Below are positions 17,998 to 27,087 of a DNA stretch of 64,000 bases, one piece after another. The stretch spans positions 404,074 through 468,073 of the forward strand of contig NZ_WEGH01000006.1 in NCBI RefSeq assembly GCF_009604375.1. Direction: 5' to 3'. Origin of the DNA: Actinomadura macrotermitis (lineage in GTDB: Bacteria; Actinomycetota; Actinomycetes; Streptosporangiales; Streptosporangiaceae). Made by a program: the position numbers and the translations under genes. A model generated the notes under the pieces. It was given only the letters and a program-made list of their open reading frames with translations. It had not been told where the DNA came from and ran no database searches. Within the stretch, counting starts at the first letter, position 1; the number at the start of each line of letters is the position of its first letter.

Positions 17998-19237
17998 GCG
18001 GCACGGGCGCGGGGTCCGGTTCCGGCCGCCCGGCGGGCGCGTAGCGGCGGGCGACCCGGCCGCCGAGACGCTGCATCGGCCGCTCCACCAGCCGGTGGCT
18101 GACGGCGCACACCGCCAGGAGCGCCGCCAGGAAGGCGGCCATGTACAGCGGGACGTCGCGGCCGGGCCGGCCGAACAGCGCGTCCGCGATGATCAGCAGC
18201 AGCGGGTGCAGCAGGTAGACCGAGTAGCTGACCACGCCGAACCAGGTCAGCGCGCGCGGCATCCGGCGGTGCCGCAGCGCCCGGACGGCGGCGAAGAACG
18301 CCATGGCCAGCACCAGCGTGAGGGGCCAGGCGCCGTCGCTCTCGGCGTCGATCATGTTCACCTGCCGCCAGGCGCCGAGCCCGGCCGCGACGCCGGCCAC
18401 CACGGCCCCGGCGGCGAGGACGCCGCGCCAGGTGCCCTGCCCGTGGTCGGCGCGGTGGATCGCGGTGCCGAGGAACATCACGGCCAGCACGATCAGCCCC
18501 TGCCACGGGTCGATCCGGGAGTTGCCCAGCACCAGCACGGCGCCGAGCAGGCCGCCGAGCAGCGCCCCGGCCCGGACGAGGGCGGGACGGGCCGAGCAGC
18601 CCAGCCCGATCGCGGCGGCCAGCAGGACGGCCGCCGCCACGACGACGGGCCGCACGCCGAGGCCCCGCGACAGCGCGGCGACCGGCAGGATCGCCGCCAG
18701 CGCGGCGGCGGCGACGGCGAGCGTCATCGCGACGCCGGCCGACCGGCGGTGCAGCCCGGCCGCGAACAGCGCCACGACCAGCAGGTAGAACACCATCTCG
18801 TACGACAGCGTCCACAGCACGTTGACCGCGTTCGGCACGCCCAGCAGGTCCTGCACCATCGTCAGGTGCGCCAGCACGTCGACCGCCACGCCGGTCCCGG
18901 TGCGCGGGTTCCCCGCGAGCGGCCTGCCGCCGAGCGCGGCGACCAGCAGGACGACGGCGAGGGCGAACACCAGCAGCGGGTGGATGCGGTGCACCCGGCT
19001 GATCCAGAACCGCCGCACCGAGCCGGTGCGCTCCAGCGACGCGGGCACGATGTACCCGCTGACCAGGAAGAACACCAGCACGCCCCAGGCGCCGAGGTTC
19101 ACGTGGGGAAGCAGGGCCCGGCGCAGCCCCGGCAGGTAGTGGTAGGAGCCGTGGTGGAAGGCCACGACGAGCGCCGCGACGCCGCGCAGGGCGTCCAGCC
19201 AGGCCAGCCGGGGCGGAGGGGAGGAGGGAGGAGCCAC
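17972..19237 (-). CDS. Acyltransferase-3 (OafA/YrhL-like) membrane protein
   Basis: The 421-residue integral membrane protein has about ten helices and the acyltransferase-3 signatures LDALRGVAALVVAFHHG (about 14-30; catalytic His region) and RFWISRVHRIHP (about 76-87). Such enzymes O-acetylate or succinylate cell-surface glycans, antibiotics or peptidoglycan, taking acyl groups from cytoplasmic CoA. There is no SGNH esterase domain attached. The Pro-rich N-terminus follows directly on the start. The 3' end overlaps the kinase gene by 26 bp in convergent orientation. Acceptor unknown. Confidence 0.9.
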   Translation of the reverse strand: MAPPSSPPPRLAWLDALRGVAALVVAFHHGSYHYLPGLRRALLPHVNLGAWGVLVFFLVSGYIVPASLERTGSVRRFWISRVHRIHPLLVFALAVVLLVAALGGRPLAGNPRTGTGVAVDVLAHLTMVQDLLGVPNAVNVLWTLSYEMVFYLLVVALFAAGLHRRSAGVAMTLAVAAAALAAILPVAALSRGLGVRPVVVAAAVLLAAAIGLGCSARPALVRAGALLGGLLGAVLVLGNSRIDPWQGLIVLAVMFLGTAIHRADHGQGTWRGVLAAGAVVAGVAAGLGAWRQVNMIDAESDGAWPLTLVLAMAFFAAVRALRHRRMPRALTWFGVVSYSVYLLHPLLLIIADALFGRPGRDVPLYMAAFLAALLAVCAVSHRLVERPMQRLGGRVARRYAPAGRPEPDPAPVPLTSAPGRG

Positions 19238-19364
19238 AGGACAAAGACCCTATTAGCGATCAGACGGACAAGCGCCCTTATCACCAGAAGCAAGCGCGCG
19301 CCAAGAAATGCCCGCACCTGGGCAACCGGGCAAAATTCGCACGTCGGGCGGGTAGAAGGCGGAC

Positions 19365-20279
19365 ATGAGCGACGTGCTGCCCGCCCTGCCCCTGCCGGCC
19401 TGGGAGCGGACCCGGGACACCCTGCATCTGTGGACGCAGATCGTGGGGAAGATCCAGCTCGCGTCGGCGCCGCCGCGCAACCACTGGTGGCACACGACGC
19501 TGCGGGTGGACGAACGCGGCTACGCCACCGGCCCGATGGCGCACGGCGGGGTGCGCTTCCGCATCTCCTTCGACCTGGTCCGGCACCTGCTGATCGTGAA
19601 CACCCCCGGCCTGGAGGAGGCCATCCCGCTCCGCCCGGGCCTGTCGGTCGCGGCGCTCTACTACGAGCTGATGTCGCTGCTGCGCGGGCTCGGCGTGCAC
19701 ATCACGATCAAGGCCGAGCCGTACGGGGTGCCGATGACCACGCCGTTCGCCGACGACACCGAGCACGCCTGCTACGACCCCGCCGCGGCGGCCCGGTTCC
19801 AGCAGGCGCTGGCGTGGACCGACGAGGTCCTCACCGGTTTCCAGGGCTGGTTCTGCGGCAAGGCGAGCCCGGTCCAGCTGTTCTGGCACAGCTTCGACCT
19901 CGCCACCGCCCGCTTCTCGGGGCGGCCCGCGCCGGTGCCCGAGGGCGCGGGGCGGGTGGCGGGCGAGGCCTACAGCCACGAGGTGATCAGCTTCGGCTGG
20001 TGGCCGGGCGACCCCGAGACGCCCGGCCCGGCGTTCTACTCCTACGCCCACCCCGAGCCGGGCGACCTGACCGCCCGGCCGCTGCGCCCGGACACCGCCC
20101 GCTGGGTGCCCGCCGGGGCGACGCACCAGGCCCGGCTGGGCTGGGACGACGTCCGCGCGTCCGCCGACCCCCGGGCGACGGTGCTGGGCTTCCTGCAGAG
20201 CGCCTACCTGGCCGGGGCGGACACGCTCGGCTGGCCCGTCGCCGAGCTGCGCTCATCGTTCTGCCCGGCCACCGTGTAG
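19365..20279 (+). CDS. DUF5996 family protein
   Basis: The 304-residue cytoplasmic protein matches the DUF5996 family in its conserved stretches LHLWTQIVGKIQLA (about 19-32), NHWWHTTL, VQLFWHSFDLA and SFGWWPGD. These Trp/His-rich motifs look like an active or ligand-binding site, but the family has no known function. It is transcribed divergently from the acyltransferase. Its last 27 bp overlap the convergent TgpA-like gene. Confidence 0.85.
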   Translation: MSDVLPALPLPAWERTRDTLHLWTQIVGKIQLASAPPRNHWWHTTLRVDERGYATGPMAHGGVRFRISFDLVRHLLIVNTPGLEEAIPLRPGLSVAALYYELMSLLRGLGVHITIKAEPYGVPMTTPFADDTEHACYDPAAAARFQQALAWTDEVLTGFQGWFCGKASPVQLFWHSFDLATARFSGRPAPVPEGAGRVAGEAYSHEVISFGWWPGDPETPGPAFYSYAHPEPGDLTARPLRPDTARWVPAGATHQARLGWDDVRASADPRATVLGFLQSAYLAGADTLGWPVAELRSSFCPATV

Positions 20280-22439
20280 CGGCTCCGGGCGCGGGCGCAG
20301 CGACCGCGGGTGCAGGCGGCGCCGCAGCCGCCGCAGCCGGCCGGCCTTGGCGGTGACGAGGCGGCCGAGCCCGTCGCTGTGCTCCCAGGCCCGGTCGGCG
20401 GCGCGCGGGTCGGCCTCGGCCTGCGCGAACCGCGTCCGGTCGACCAGGTCGGCGAGCGGGCGCAGATGGGCCAGGGAGTCGTCGCCGACGTGCCGTGCCC
20501 CGAACCGGGCGACCTCGTGCGCGGTGAGGGTGCGGGCGGTGCCGAGCCCGACGTCGGCGAGATGCTCCAGCGCCTGCTGCCAGGCGCCCACGATGCGGGC
20601 CGCGGGCGTCCCGGCGCGCCTGCGGCGGCGGCGCAGCGCCGGGGCGGTCAGCGCCGCGCCCAGGTAGCCGGCGATCAGGACGGCGACCGCCGCGAGCGCG
20701 TACGCCCACCAGGGCAGCGGGTCCCCCTCCTCGTGGTGCGGCTTCGCGGCGGGCGGCGGGGTCTGGTCGTTCGGCCCGTCGCCGGCGCGCTTCTTCTCGG
20801 CGGCGTTCTGCTGCGCCTGCTCGAGCTTGCGCGACTCCCCCTCCGCGACCGAGTCGTCCTGCTCGGCCTTGCCGGGACGGTCGGGGGTCGGGTTGAACGG
20901 CATCCAGCCGATCCCGTCGAACTTGACCTCCGGCCACACCATCACATCGCCCGACCGCACCTCCAGGACGTCCCCCACTCGGTGCCCGCCGCTGAACCCG
21001 ACCTTGATGCGGGTCGGCAGGCCGATGGTGCGGGCGAGCACCGCGTAGGCGGTGGCGAAGTGCTCGGGCGTCCCGTTCCTGCCCTCGCCGAGGAAGTAGT
21101 CGAGCTGCCGGTAGCCGTGGCCGGGCGGCGCCGTCACCGAGTACCGGGCATGTGCGCGCAGGCGGGCGGCGAGCATCGCGGCCCGCTGGACGGGCGAGTC
21201 CGCGTCGGCGGTGGCCTGCTTGGCGAACCGCCGGAACTCGGCGATCTGCACGGGCTCCTTCGTCGCGCCCGGCCCCCACGGCAGTTGCAGGGCGGCACGG
21301 GCCTCGGCGTCGTCGGCGATGCTCGCCGACTCCAGATCCTCCACGTCCCACTTCGGCGTCTGCGACTCCACCCGGTAGGTCTGGCCGGGCTGCAGCGGCC
21401 GGACGGCGGCGAGGACACCGCTGCCGGGGTCGACCACGACGCCGAGGCCGTCGACGCGGCGGGGCCGGTCGGCGGCGGGCGCCCAGACGCCGGGCAGCCC
21501 CCGGACGGTGATCGTCTGGGGCAGCGCGCTGCGGTCCACCTCGTCCGGGGACGGCGGCACCCGGCTGCCGGTCGGCACGAAGCGGGCGCCGGAGGTCCAG
21601 GTCACGCCGTCGAACCGGTCCAGGACGGCCAGGCGCCACTCCTCGCGGCGCGCCGCCCGGACGGTGAACAGCACCTGGTCGGGGCTGAGCAGCCAGCCGC
21701 CGACGCGGTCCAGCGGGCTGACACTGTCGCGGGTCTGCGGCGGCGGCGCCTGTACCTGCTCACGCGGGTTGTAGGGCTCGGCCCCGACAGGCACGAACGG
21801 CCCGACGGCCAGCGCCAGCGCGCCGAGTGCGGCGGCGGCGGGCAGACCGGCCAGGATCGTCCGCCACCCGCGTCCCTCCTCATCAGGGGCCGAGCGCAGC
21901 AGCATCAGCACCGCCAGCAGCACGACGGTCGCGGCGGCGAGACCGAGGTTGGAGCCGGAGCCGTCCACGCCGAGCAGCAACGCGACCGCGAACGCCGCGA
22001 GCGCCGGAACCCCCGGCAACGCGCGCAACCGGGTCCGCAGCGCAAGTTCAGCGCCTGCGAACGCCGCGAGCCACACCACCAGGTGCACCAGCAGCAGCAG
22101 GGCGGGCTCGGCCGGCGCGGGCAGCAGCGTGGTCAGGATCGATTTCCACGAGCCGAGCACGCCTTCGCGCAGCGTGCGGGTGAACGAGCCGTCCCCGAGC
22201 GTCGGCCGCAGCACCGTCGCGGCGGCCGTCGCCAGCCACGCCGGGACGGTCGCCACGGCCGAGACCCACAGCGGCCACGGACGGACGCCCGACAGCAGCG
22301 CCGCGAGCGCGGTCGGCACGAGCGCGGCGACGACCGCCACCGGCACCACGGGCCCGAACCCGAACACCCGGTGGAAGGCCAGCCCGGCGACGGCCGCCAG
22401 GCACGCGGTCACCGGCAGCGCGAGCAGCCTCCGGTTCAC
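20253..22439 (-). CDS. TgpA-like membrane protein with degenerate transglutaminase domain
   Basis: The 728-residue protein has five to six N-terminal helices (about 5-215; DUF3488/TgpA N-domain), an extracytoplasmic transglutaminase-like domain (about 255-520), a final helix at about 578-598 and a helical DUF4129-like tail. The triad is lost. The Cys position in the GxCxxF motif is Pro458 (GTPEHFA), the His of the HAWPEV motif is Met500 (MVWPEV), and the Asp position is Asn516 (PFNPTP). It is therefore probably not a working transglutaminase. GTG 22439 overlaps the DUF58 stop by 4 bp (GTGA). It ends the propeller/FN3-MoxR-DUF58 operon and may serve as a structural partner. Confidence 0.85.
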   Translation of the reverse strand: MNRRLLALPVTACLAAVAGLAFHRVFGFGPVVPVAVVAALVPTALAALLSGVRPWPLWVSAVATVPAWLATAAATVLRPTLGDGSFTRTLREGVLGSWKSILTTLLPAPAEPALLLLVHLVVWLAAFAGAELALRTRLRALPGVPALAAFAVALLLGVDGSGSNLGLAAATVVLLAVLMLLRSAPDEEGRGWRTILAGLPAAAALGALALAVGPFVPVGAEPYNPREQVQAPPPQTRDSVSPLDRVGGWLLSPDQVLFTVRAARREEWRLAVLDRFDGVTWTSGARFVPTGSRVPPSPDEVDRSALPQTITVRGLPGVWAPAADRPRRVDGLGVVVDPGSGVLAAVRPLQPGQTYRVESQTPKWDVEDLESASIADDAEARAALQLPWGPGATKEPVQIAEFRRFAKQATADADSPVQRAAMLAARLRAHARYSVTAPPGHGYRQLDYFLGEGRNGTPEHFATAYAVLARTIGLPTRIKVGFSGGHRVGDVLEVRSGDVMVWPEVKFDGIGWMPFNPTPDRPGKAEQDDSVAEGESRKLEQAQQNAAEKKRAGDGPNDQTPPPAAKPHHEEGDPLPWWAYALAAVAVLIAGYLGAALTAPALRRRRRRAGTPAARIVGAWQQALEHLADVGLGTARTLTAHEVARFGARHVGDDSLAHLRPLADLVDRTRFAQAEADPRAADRAWEHSDGLGRLVTAKAGRLRRLRRRLHPRSLRPRPEPLHGGRAER

Positions 22440-23569
22440 CGGCCCCGCCCCAGCAGCGGCCAGGCGGCGGCGAGCTCCTCCAGGTCGGCGATCTCGGCGA
22501 CCGGCACGCCGGGCGGCGCCGGCGCGGGACCGTCCGGACGGACCCGGACCACCACGACCCGGTCGAACCGGGCGCGCACGGCGGCGACGCGGCCGGACTC
22601 GGCGCCGTCCTGCAGGATCACCACCAGCGAGCCGCCGGGCCGCACCCGGCGCAGCGCGTCGAGCAGCGACGCCGGTCCCGGCTCGCGGCCGACCCGGGTG
22701 AGGCGGTCCAGCAGCACCTCGGCGTCCTCGGGGCCGCCCCGGGTCGCCGCGACCTCGCCCGTCCCGGTCAGCACCCGGACCGGGAAGGAGGCGCGGGCGG
22801 CGGCGACCGCGACCGACGCGGCGGCGTCGACGGCCAGCTCGAAGTCGTCGGGGTCGCGCCAGGCGTCCGGGCGCGCCTCCAGCAGCACCGTGGTGGTCGG
22901 CAGGCTCGCGTCCACCAGCCGGCGGACCATCAGCGTCCCGGTCCGCGCGGACGACTTCCAGTGGATGTGCCGCAGCTCGTCGCCGATCACGTACTCGCGC
23001 AGCGCGTGGAACGTCGCGGTGCCCGCCGGCGACCGGTCGCTGGTCGGCCCCTCCAGGTGGTGCGCGCGGCCCGACGGCAGCACCGACAGCGCGACGGTGC
23101 GGGGCCGCACCAGCAGCGTCTGCGGCGCGCCGTACGCGCGGACGCGGCGCGCCAGCCCGAGCGGGTCGGCGCGCACCAGCCGCAGCGGCCCGACCGCGAT
23201 CTCCCCGCGCCGCCCGGTCGGCAGCCGGTAGCTGACGGTCCGGCGGCCGCCCGCGCGCAGCCGCGGGACCCGCACCGCCACGGTCTCCGGCCCGGCGGCG
23301 TCGTGCGCGACCAGGCCGCCGCGCAGGCCGCGCCCGGCGTTGACGACGTGCAGCACCCCGGCGGCGGGCTCGCCCCGCGCCACCTTGCGCGGCGCGATCT
23401 CCCGGCGGATCTCCAGCCGGGGCGCGGGCAGCGTCCACAGCAGCGCGGCGACGACCGCGAGCAGCCCGGCGACCGCCAGCATCGCGGGCTCGGGATAGCC
23501 GAGCCACCAGCCGAGCGCGTACAACACCACGGACGCGGCCGCGATCCCCCGGCCCAGCGGCGTCGGCAT
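22436..23569 (-). CDS. DUF58 (VWA-like) membrane protein
   Basis: The 377-residue protein has two N-terminal helices (about 7-45), a beta-rich region, and the DUF58 signature GDELRHIHWKSSARTGTLMVRR (about 197-218, conserved core D-x-R-x-I-x-W-x-x-S-A-R). A VWA-like fold with VLLEARPD follows. DUF58 proteins are routinely encoded beside MoxR ATPases and act with them, probably as client or adaptor at the membrane. It starts 3 bp after the MoxR stop and overlaps the TgpA-like gene by 4 bp, so it sits in a tight operon. Confidence 0.9.
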   Translation of the reverse strand: MPTPLGRGIAAASVVLYALGWWLGYPEPAMLAVAGLLAVVAALLWTLPAPRLEIRREIAPRKVARGEPAAGVLHVVNAGRGLRGGLVAHDAAGPETVAVRVPRLRAGGRRTVSYRLPTGRRGEIAVGPLRLVRADPLGLARRVRAYGAPQTLLVRPRTVALSVLPSGRAHHLEGPTSDRSPAGTATFHALREYVIGDELRHIHWKSSARTGTLMVRRLVDASLPTTTVLLEARPDAWRDPDDFELAVDAAASVAVAAARASFPVRVLTGTGEVAATRGGPEDAEVLLDRLTRVGREPGPASLLDALRRVRPGGSLVVILQDGAESGRVAAVRARFDRVVVVRVRPDGPAPAPPGVPVAEIADLEELAAAWPLLGRGR

Positions 23570-23572
23570 CGG

Positions 23573-24565
23573 CTAGACCCCGGCCGCCTGCGGCGTCGGC
23601 ACCGCGGCCAGCACCTCGGCGACCACGTCGGCGCCGGTGCGGCCGCGCAGCTCGGCCTCCGGCGTGACGATCAGCCGGTGCGCGATCACCGGGACCGCCA
23701 GGGCCTTGACGTCCTCGGGCACCAGGTAGGCCCGGCCCGCGGCCGCCGCGCGCACCCGGCCCGCCCGCAGCAGCGCCAGGCTCGCCCGCGGGCTCGCGCC
23801 GAGCCGCAGGTCCCGGTGGTCGCGGGTGGCGGCGACGACGCGCACCACGTAGTCGTACAGCGGCGGCGCCACGTGCAGCCGCCCGGCGAACTCGATCATG
23901 CGGGCGACGTCGTCGCGGGAGGCCACCGGCGGCATCCGGTCCAGCGCCGCCCCGGTCGGCGCGCCGGCCAGCACCGCCACCTCGGCGCGATGGTCGGGGT
24001 AGCCCATCGAGATCCGCATCAGGAACCGGTCCAGCTGCGCCTCGGGCAGCGGGTAGGTGCCGTCCATGTCGACCGGGTTCTGCGTCGCGATCACCAGGAA
24101 GGGGCGCGGCACCGGGTGCGGCACGCCCTCCACGGTGACCCGCCGCTCCTCCATGACCTCCAGCAGCGCCGACTGGGTCTTCGGCGAGCCGCGGTTGATC
24201 TCGTCGGCCACCACCAGGTTCGCGAAGATCGGCCCGGCGTGGAAGTCGAAGGTCTGCTGCGCCTGGTTGAAGATCGACACCCCGGTGATGTCGCTCGGCA
24301 GCAGGTCCGGGGTGAACTGCACCCGGGTCCACTTGGCGTCCACCGACGCGGCGATGGCGCGCGCGAGCGTCGTCTTGCCGACGCCGGGCACGTCCTCCAC
24401 CAGCAGGTGTCCCTCGGCGAGCAGGCAGACCAGCGCCAGCTCGACCTTCTCGCGCTTGCCGCGGACGACCTGCTCGATGTTCTGCGCGAGCACGCCGAAC
24501 AGCTGCGCGAAACGGGCCGCGATGGCGTCGGCGTCCGGCAGGGGGCGGTTCTCGGTCACTGGCAT
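23573..24565 (-). CDS. MoxR-family AAA+ ATPase
   Basis: The 330-residue ATPase has Walker A DVPGVGKT (about 58-65), Walker B VVADEINR (about 122-129), sensor-1 IATQNP (about 164-169) and an arginine-finger region LDRFLMR (about 183-189). These mark the classical MRP-type MoxR chaperone family that works with VWA-type proteins. ATG 24565 overlaps the upstream FN3-protein stop by 10 bp. An in-frame GTG at 24559 would give a 4-bp overlap and is a plausible alternative. It is part of the minus-strand operon with the propeller/FN3 protein, DUF58 and TgpA-like protein, which it probably remodels. Confidence 0.93.
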   Translation of the reverse strand: MPVTENRPLPDADAIAARFAQLFGVLAQNIEQVVRGKREKVELALVCLLAEGHLLVEDVPGVGKTTLARAIAASVDAKWTRVQFTPDLLPSDITGVSIFNQAQQTFDFHAGPIFANLVVADEINRGSPKTQSALLEVMEERRVTVEGVPHPVPRPFLVIATQNPVDMDGTYPLPEAQLDRFLMRISMGYPDHRAEVAVLAGAPTGAALDRMPPVASRDDVARMIEFAGRLHVAPPLYDYVVRVVAATRDHRDLRLGASPRASLALLRAGRVRAAAAGRAYLVPEDVKALAVPVIAHRLIVTPEAELRGRTGADVVAEVLAAVPTPQAAGV

Positions 24566-26919
24566 CCCCAGACCTTGGATTCGGACAACTGGCCTGAGTT
24601 GGAGCCCGGCGTCGTCACATAGAGGTCGCTGACCCAGTGACGGCCGCCGTTGTACTCGATCTGGTCCCAGACATTGCTCTTCAGGTTCGGGTCGTTGGCG
24701 TCGGTGACCATGTCGTTCGTCACCTGGCAGATCACTTTCACCTGGCCGGTGAATCCCTTCGGGAACGACCCGGATCGCGGCGTGTTCAGCCCCGCCGCGG
24801 TGTGCAGGAACGTGCTGGTGCTGTTGTTGTTGTGGCCGTTGTAGTTCACGGCGTGCAGGGCCGGGTCGAGGTTCAGGACCGTACCGGCGGACTGGGAGCC
24901 CGCGCCGTTCTGCGCCGAGACACGGATCTGGTAGGTCCTGCCGTTGGTGAGCTTGTTGAGCGAGTAGGACAGGGTCTTGACGTCGTCCGTCCCGACCTCC
25001 CACGACACGTGGTAGGAGATGCCGTCACCCGTGCTCTTGGTCCAGGTGATCGTCCCGCCGTGGTTGGCGGGATCGGCCGTGACGTTGCCCGGTGGGCCGG
25101 GCGCTATGCAGGGCCGGGCGTTGGCGAAGTTCCCCGACGGCGCCTTCTTCGTCGCCCCGCCGTCCTGGTAGAGCGCGGTGACCCCGAAGGTGTACTCCGT
25201 GGTCGTGCACTTGAGGCCCGTGACGACGAACTGCTTCGCGCCGTCCCGGGGAAGCGGGGCCACCCCGGCGACCGCCTTGCCGCTGCCGTCGGTGAGGAGG
25301 TACTGCTGCACCACCTGCGGGTTGTCGCCCTCCTCGAAGGTGACGGTGACCTTGCCGCCGGCACCGCTCGCGGCGACGTTCTTGGGCGCGCCCGGTAGCT
25401 CGCAGGCCGTGGCGTTGGCCGCGTCGGACGGCGGCCCGTTCTTCATCCGGCGGGTCCTCGGGTCCTGGTAGCGGACGACGACCCGGTAGGAGTACACCTT
25501 GCTGCACTCCAGCCCCGAGACCGTGAACTTGTACTCCTGGCCCGGCTTCACCTCGCCCGGCGCGGCGTTGCCGACGGCCGCGCCGTCCGCCGTCTGCAGG
25601 ACGTAGCCCGCCGGCTGCACCTTCCCGGGCACCGACGGCTGGAACGTCACCGTGATCGTGTTGTTCTCGCCCCGGGCGACCACCGAGCTCGCGGCGGACG
25701 GCAGCCCGTCCCGCCTGCGGCGGCGGTCGCCGCCCTTCCTCCGGTCGTCGGGGGACGTGCCGCCGGTGCGTCCCGTCTCGGGGTTCGGGAGCTGCTTGCG
25801 GGTGCCGCCCGCCACCTTGTCCTCGTATTTGCGGATGTGCTTGGCGGCCCCGGACGAGTCCAGCGAGACCGCCGCCTCGCCGCCCGGGTCGTTGGCCCAC
25901 AGCAGGCCGTCCTTGACGAACACGTCGAGCGGCCCGGGACGTCCCGACACCGGCACCTGCTGCTCGGCCCGCCGGGTCGCGTAGTTGTAGACGATCAGCG
26001 ACCCGGCCGTCTCGTCGGGGATGTAGACCTTCGGGCCGAGGACCTGCGGCTCGCCGAAGCGGTGCCGGGGCATCCGCAGGCCGACCGAGGTGACCGCGCC
26101 GGTGCCGGTGTCCAGCAGGGTCAGCGAGTCGCGCGCGCCGAGCAGCGGGACGGTCAGGCTCTCGGCGGCCGCGGGCAGCCGCACCCCGCCGGGGCCCGCG
26201 TCGCGGATCGCCGGGGGCAGCGCCACCTTCTGCACGCCGCCCGGCCTGATGATCGTCGCGACGGCGGCGGCCGGGTCGACCGCGACCGGGGTGCCCGCCA
26301 CGATCGACAGCTGCAGGCCGCCGCCCCCGCCGCCGACCTGGACCGGCCGCCCCTTGGCGCCGTTGCTCACCGGGACCAGCTGCCCGGACGCCGGGACCGG
26401 CACCCACAGCGTGCCCCGGGCGTCCAGCCCGGCCCGGTCCAGCGGCGGGGCGAGCGTGACGGGCGCGCCGACGCCGGCGAGGGAGACCGGGTCGATGCGC
26501 TGGACCGTGCCGCCGCGGCGGTCCACCGCGTAGGCGGTGCCCGCGCCGAGCACCACCTGCAGGCCGACGCCGAGCCGGCGGGTCTGCTCGACCTGCAGTT
26601 GCGCGGGGTCGATGCGGCTGACGACGCCGGTGGCCTCGTCGACGAGCAGCACGTCGCGGCCGTTCTGCACGATCTTGATGCGGTGCCCGCGGCTCTGCGG
26701 CACGCTCGTCTTGCCGTCGACCCGCCCGGCGAGCCCGTTGGCGTGCACCACCATGCCGCGGGCGGTGGCGCTCAGCCACGCGCCGACGTCGGACACCCGG
26801 TAGGTGGCGCTCGCCATGCCGACGCCGTAGACCAGCGCCGACACCAGCAGCACGCCGACCAGCCCGATGGTGATCTGCCCGGACAGCCGGTCCCGCCGCA
26901 GCAGACCTCGCACACCCAT
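24556..26919 (-). CDS. Membrane-anchored beta-propeller / fibronectin-III protein
   Basis: The 787-residue protein has one N-terminal helix (about 16-38) and a WD/YVTN-like propeller of repeated strand blocks (about 60-365; GRDVLLVDEATGVVSRID, GTLWVPVPASG). A basic linker (KGGDRRRRRDG, about 392) and three fibronectin-III repeats (about 410-505, 515-605, 612-690; PGAPKNVAAS, GPPGNVTADP starts) follow. A small Cys-containing C-domain ends in DLYVTTPG and VWGC. It is expected to be mostly extracytoplasmic. The same order upstream of MoxR, DUF58 and TgpA genes is familiar in actinomycetes. The function is unknown; ligand or cell-wall sensing is inferred from the modules. Confidence 0.8.
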   Translation of the reverse strand: MGVRGLLRRDRLSGQITIGLVGVLLVSALVYGVGMASATYRVSDVGAWLSATARGMVVHANGLAGRVDGKTSVPQSRGHRIKIVQNGRDVLLVDEATGVVSRIDPAQLQVEQTRRLGVGLQVVLGAGTAYAVDRRGGTVQRIDPVSLAGVGAPVTLAPPLDRAGLDARGTLWVPVPASGQLVPVSNGAKGRPVQVGGGGGGLQLSIVAGTPVAVDPAAAVATIIRPGGVQKVALPPAIRDAGPGGVRLPAAAESLTVPLLGARDSLTLLDTGTGAVTSVGLRMPRHRFGEPQVLGPKVYIPDETAGSLIVYNYATRRAEQQVPVSGRPGPLDVFVKDGLLWANDPGGEAAVSLDSSGAAKHIRKYEDKVAGGTRKQLPNPETGRTGGTSPDDRRKGGDRRRRRDGLPSAASSVVARGENNTITVTFQPSVPGKVQPAGYVLQTADGAAVGNAAPGEVKPGQEYKFTVSGLECSKVYSYRVVVRYQDPRTRRMKNGPPSDAANATACELPGAPKNVAASGAGGKVTVTFEEGDNPQVVQQYLLTDGSGKAVAGVAPLPRDGAKQFVVTGLKCTTTEYTFGVTALYQDGGATKKAPSGNFANARPCIAPGPPGNVTADPANHGGTITWTKSTGDGISYHVSWEVGTDDVKTLSYSLNKLTNGRTYQIRVSAQNGAGSQSAGTVLNLDPALHAVNYNGHNNNSTSTFLHTAAGLNTPRSGSFPKGFTGQVKVICQVTNDMVTDANDPNLKSNVWDQIEYNGGRHWVSDLYVTTPGSNSGQLSESKVWGCQ

Positions 26920-27087
26920 CCCCGTCCCCCTTCGCCCCGGCCCCGGGGGTCACGTCCGACCGACCGGCGACAACAACGCGAAGCGCACCATAGTGCTGCA
27001 AGCACTGCATTTCACCAGAGAACGATCAGACTGGCCGCTTGCGGCGGCCGTTCCGTGGGGCGGATCACATCGTGGCGACGGAACCGT

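Noticed and set aside
22440..24332. In-frame upstream extension of the TgpA-like gene to 1359 codons
   Set aside because: The extension overlaps the DUF58 and MoxR genes in another frame and is low-complexity Arg/Ala/Gly. The GTGA overlap at 22436-22439 marks the true start.
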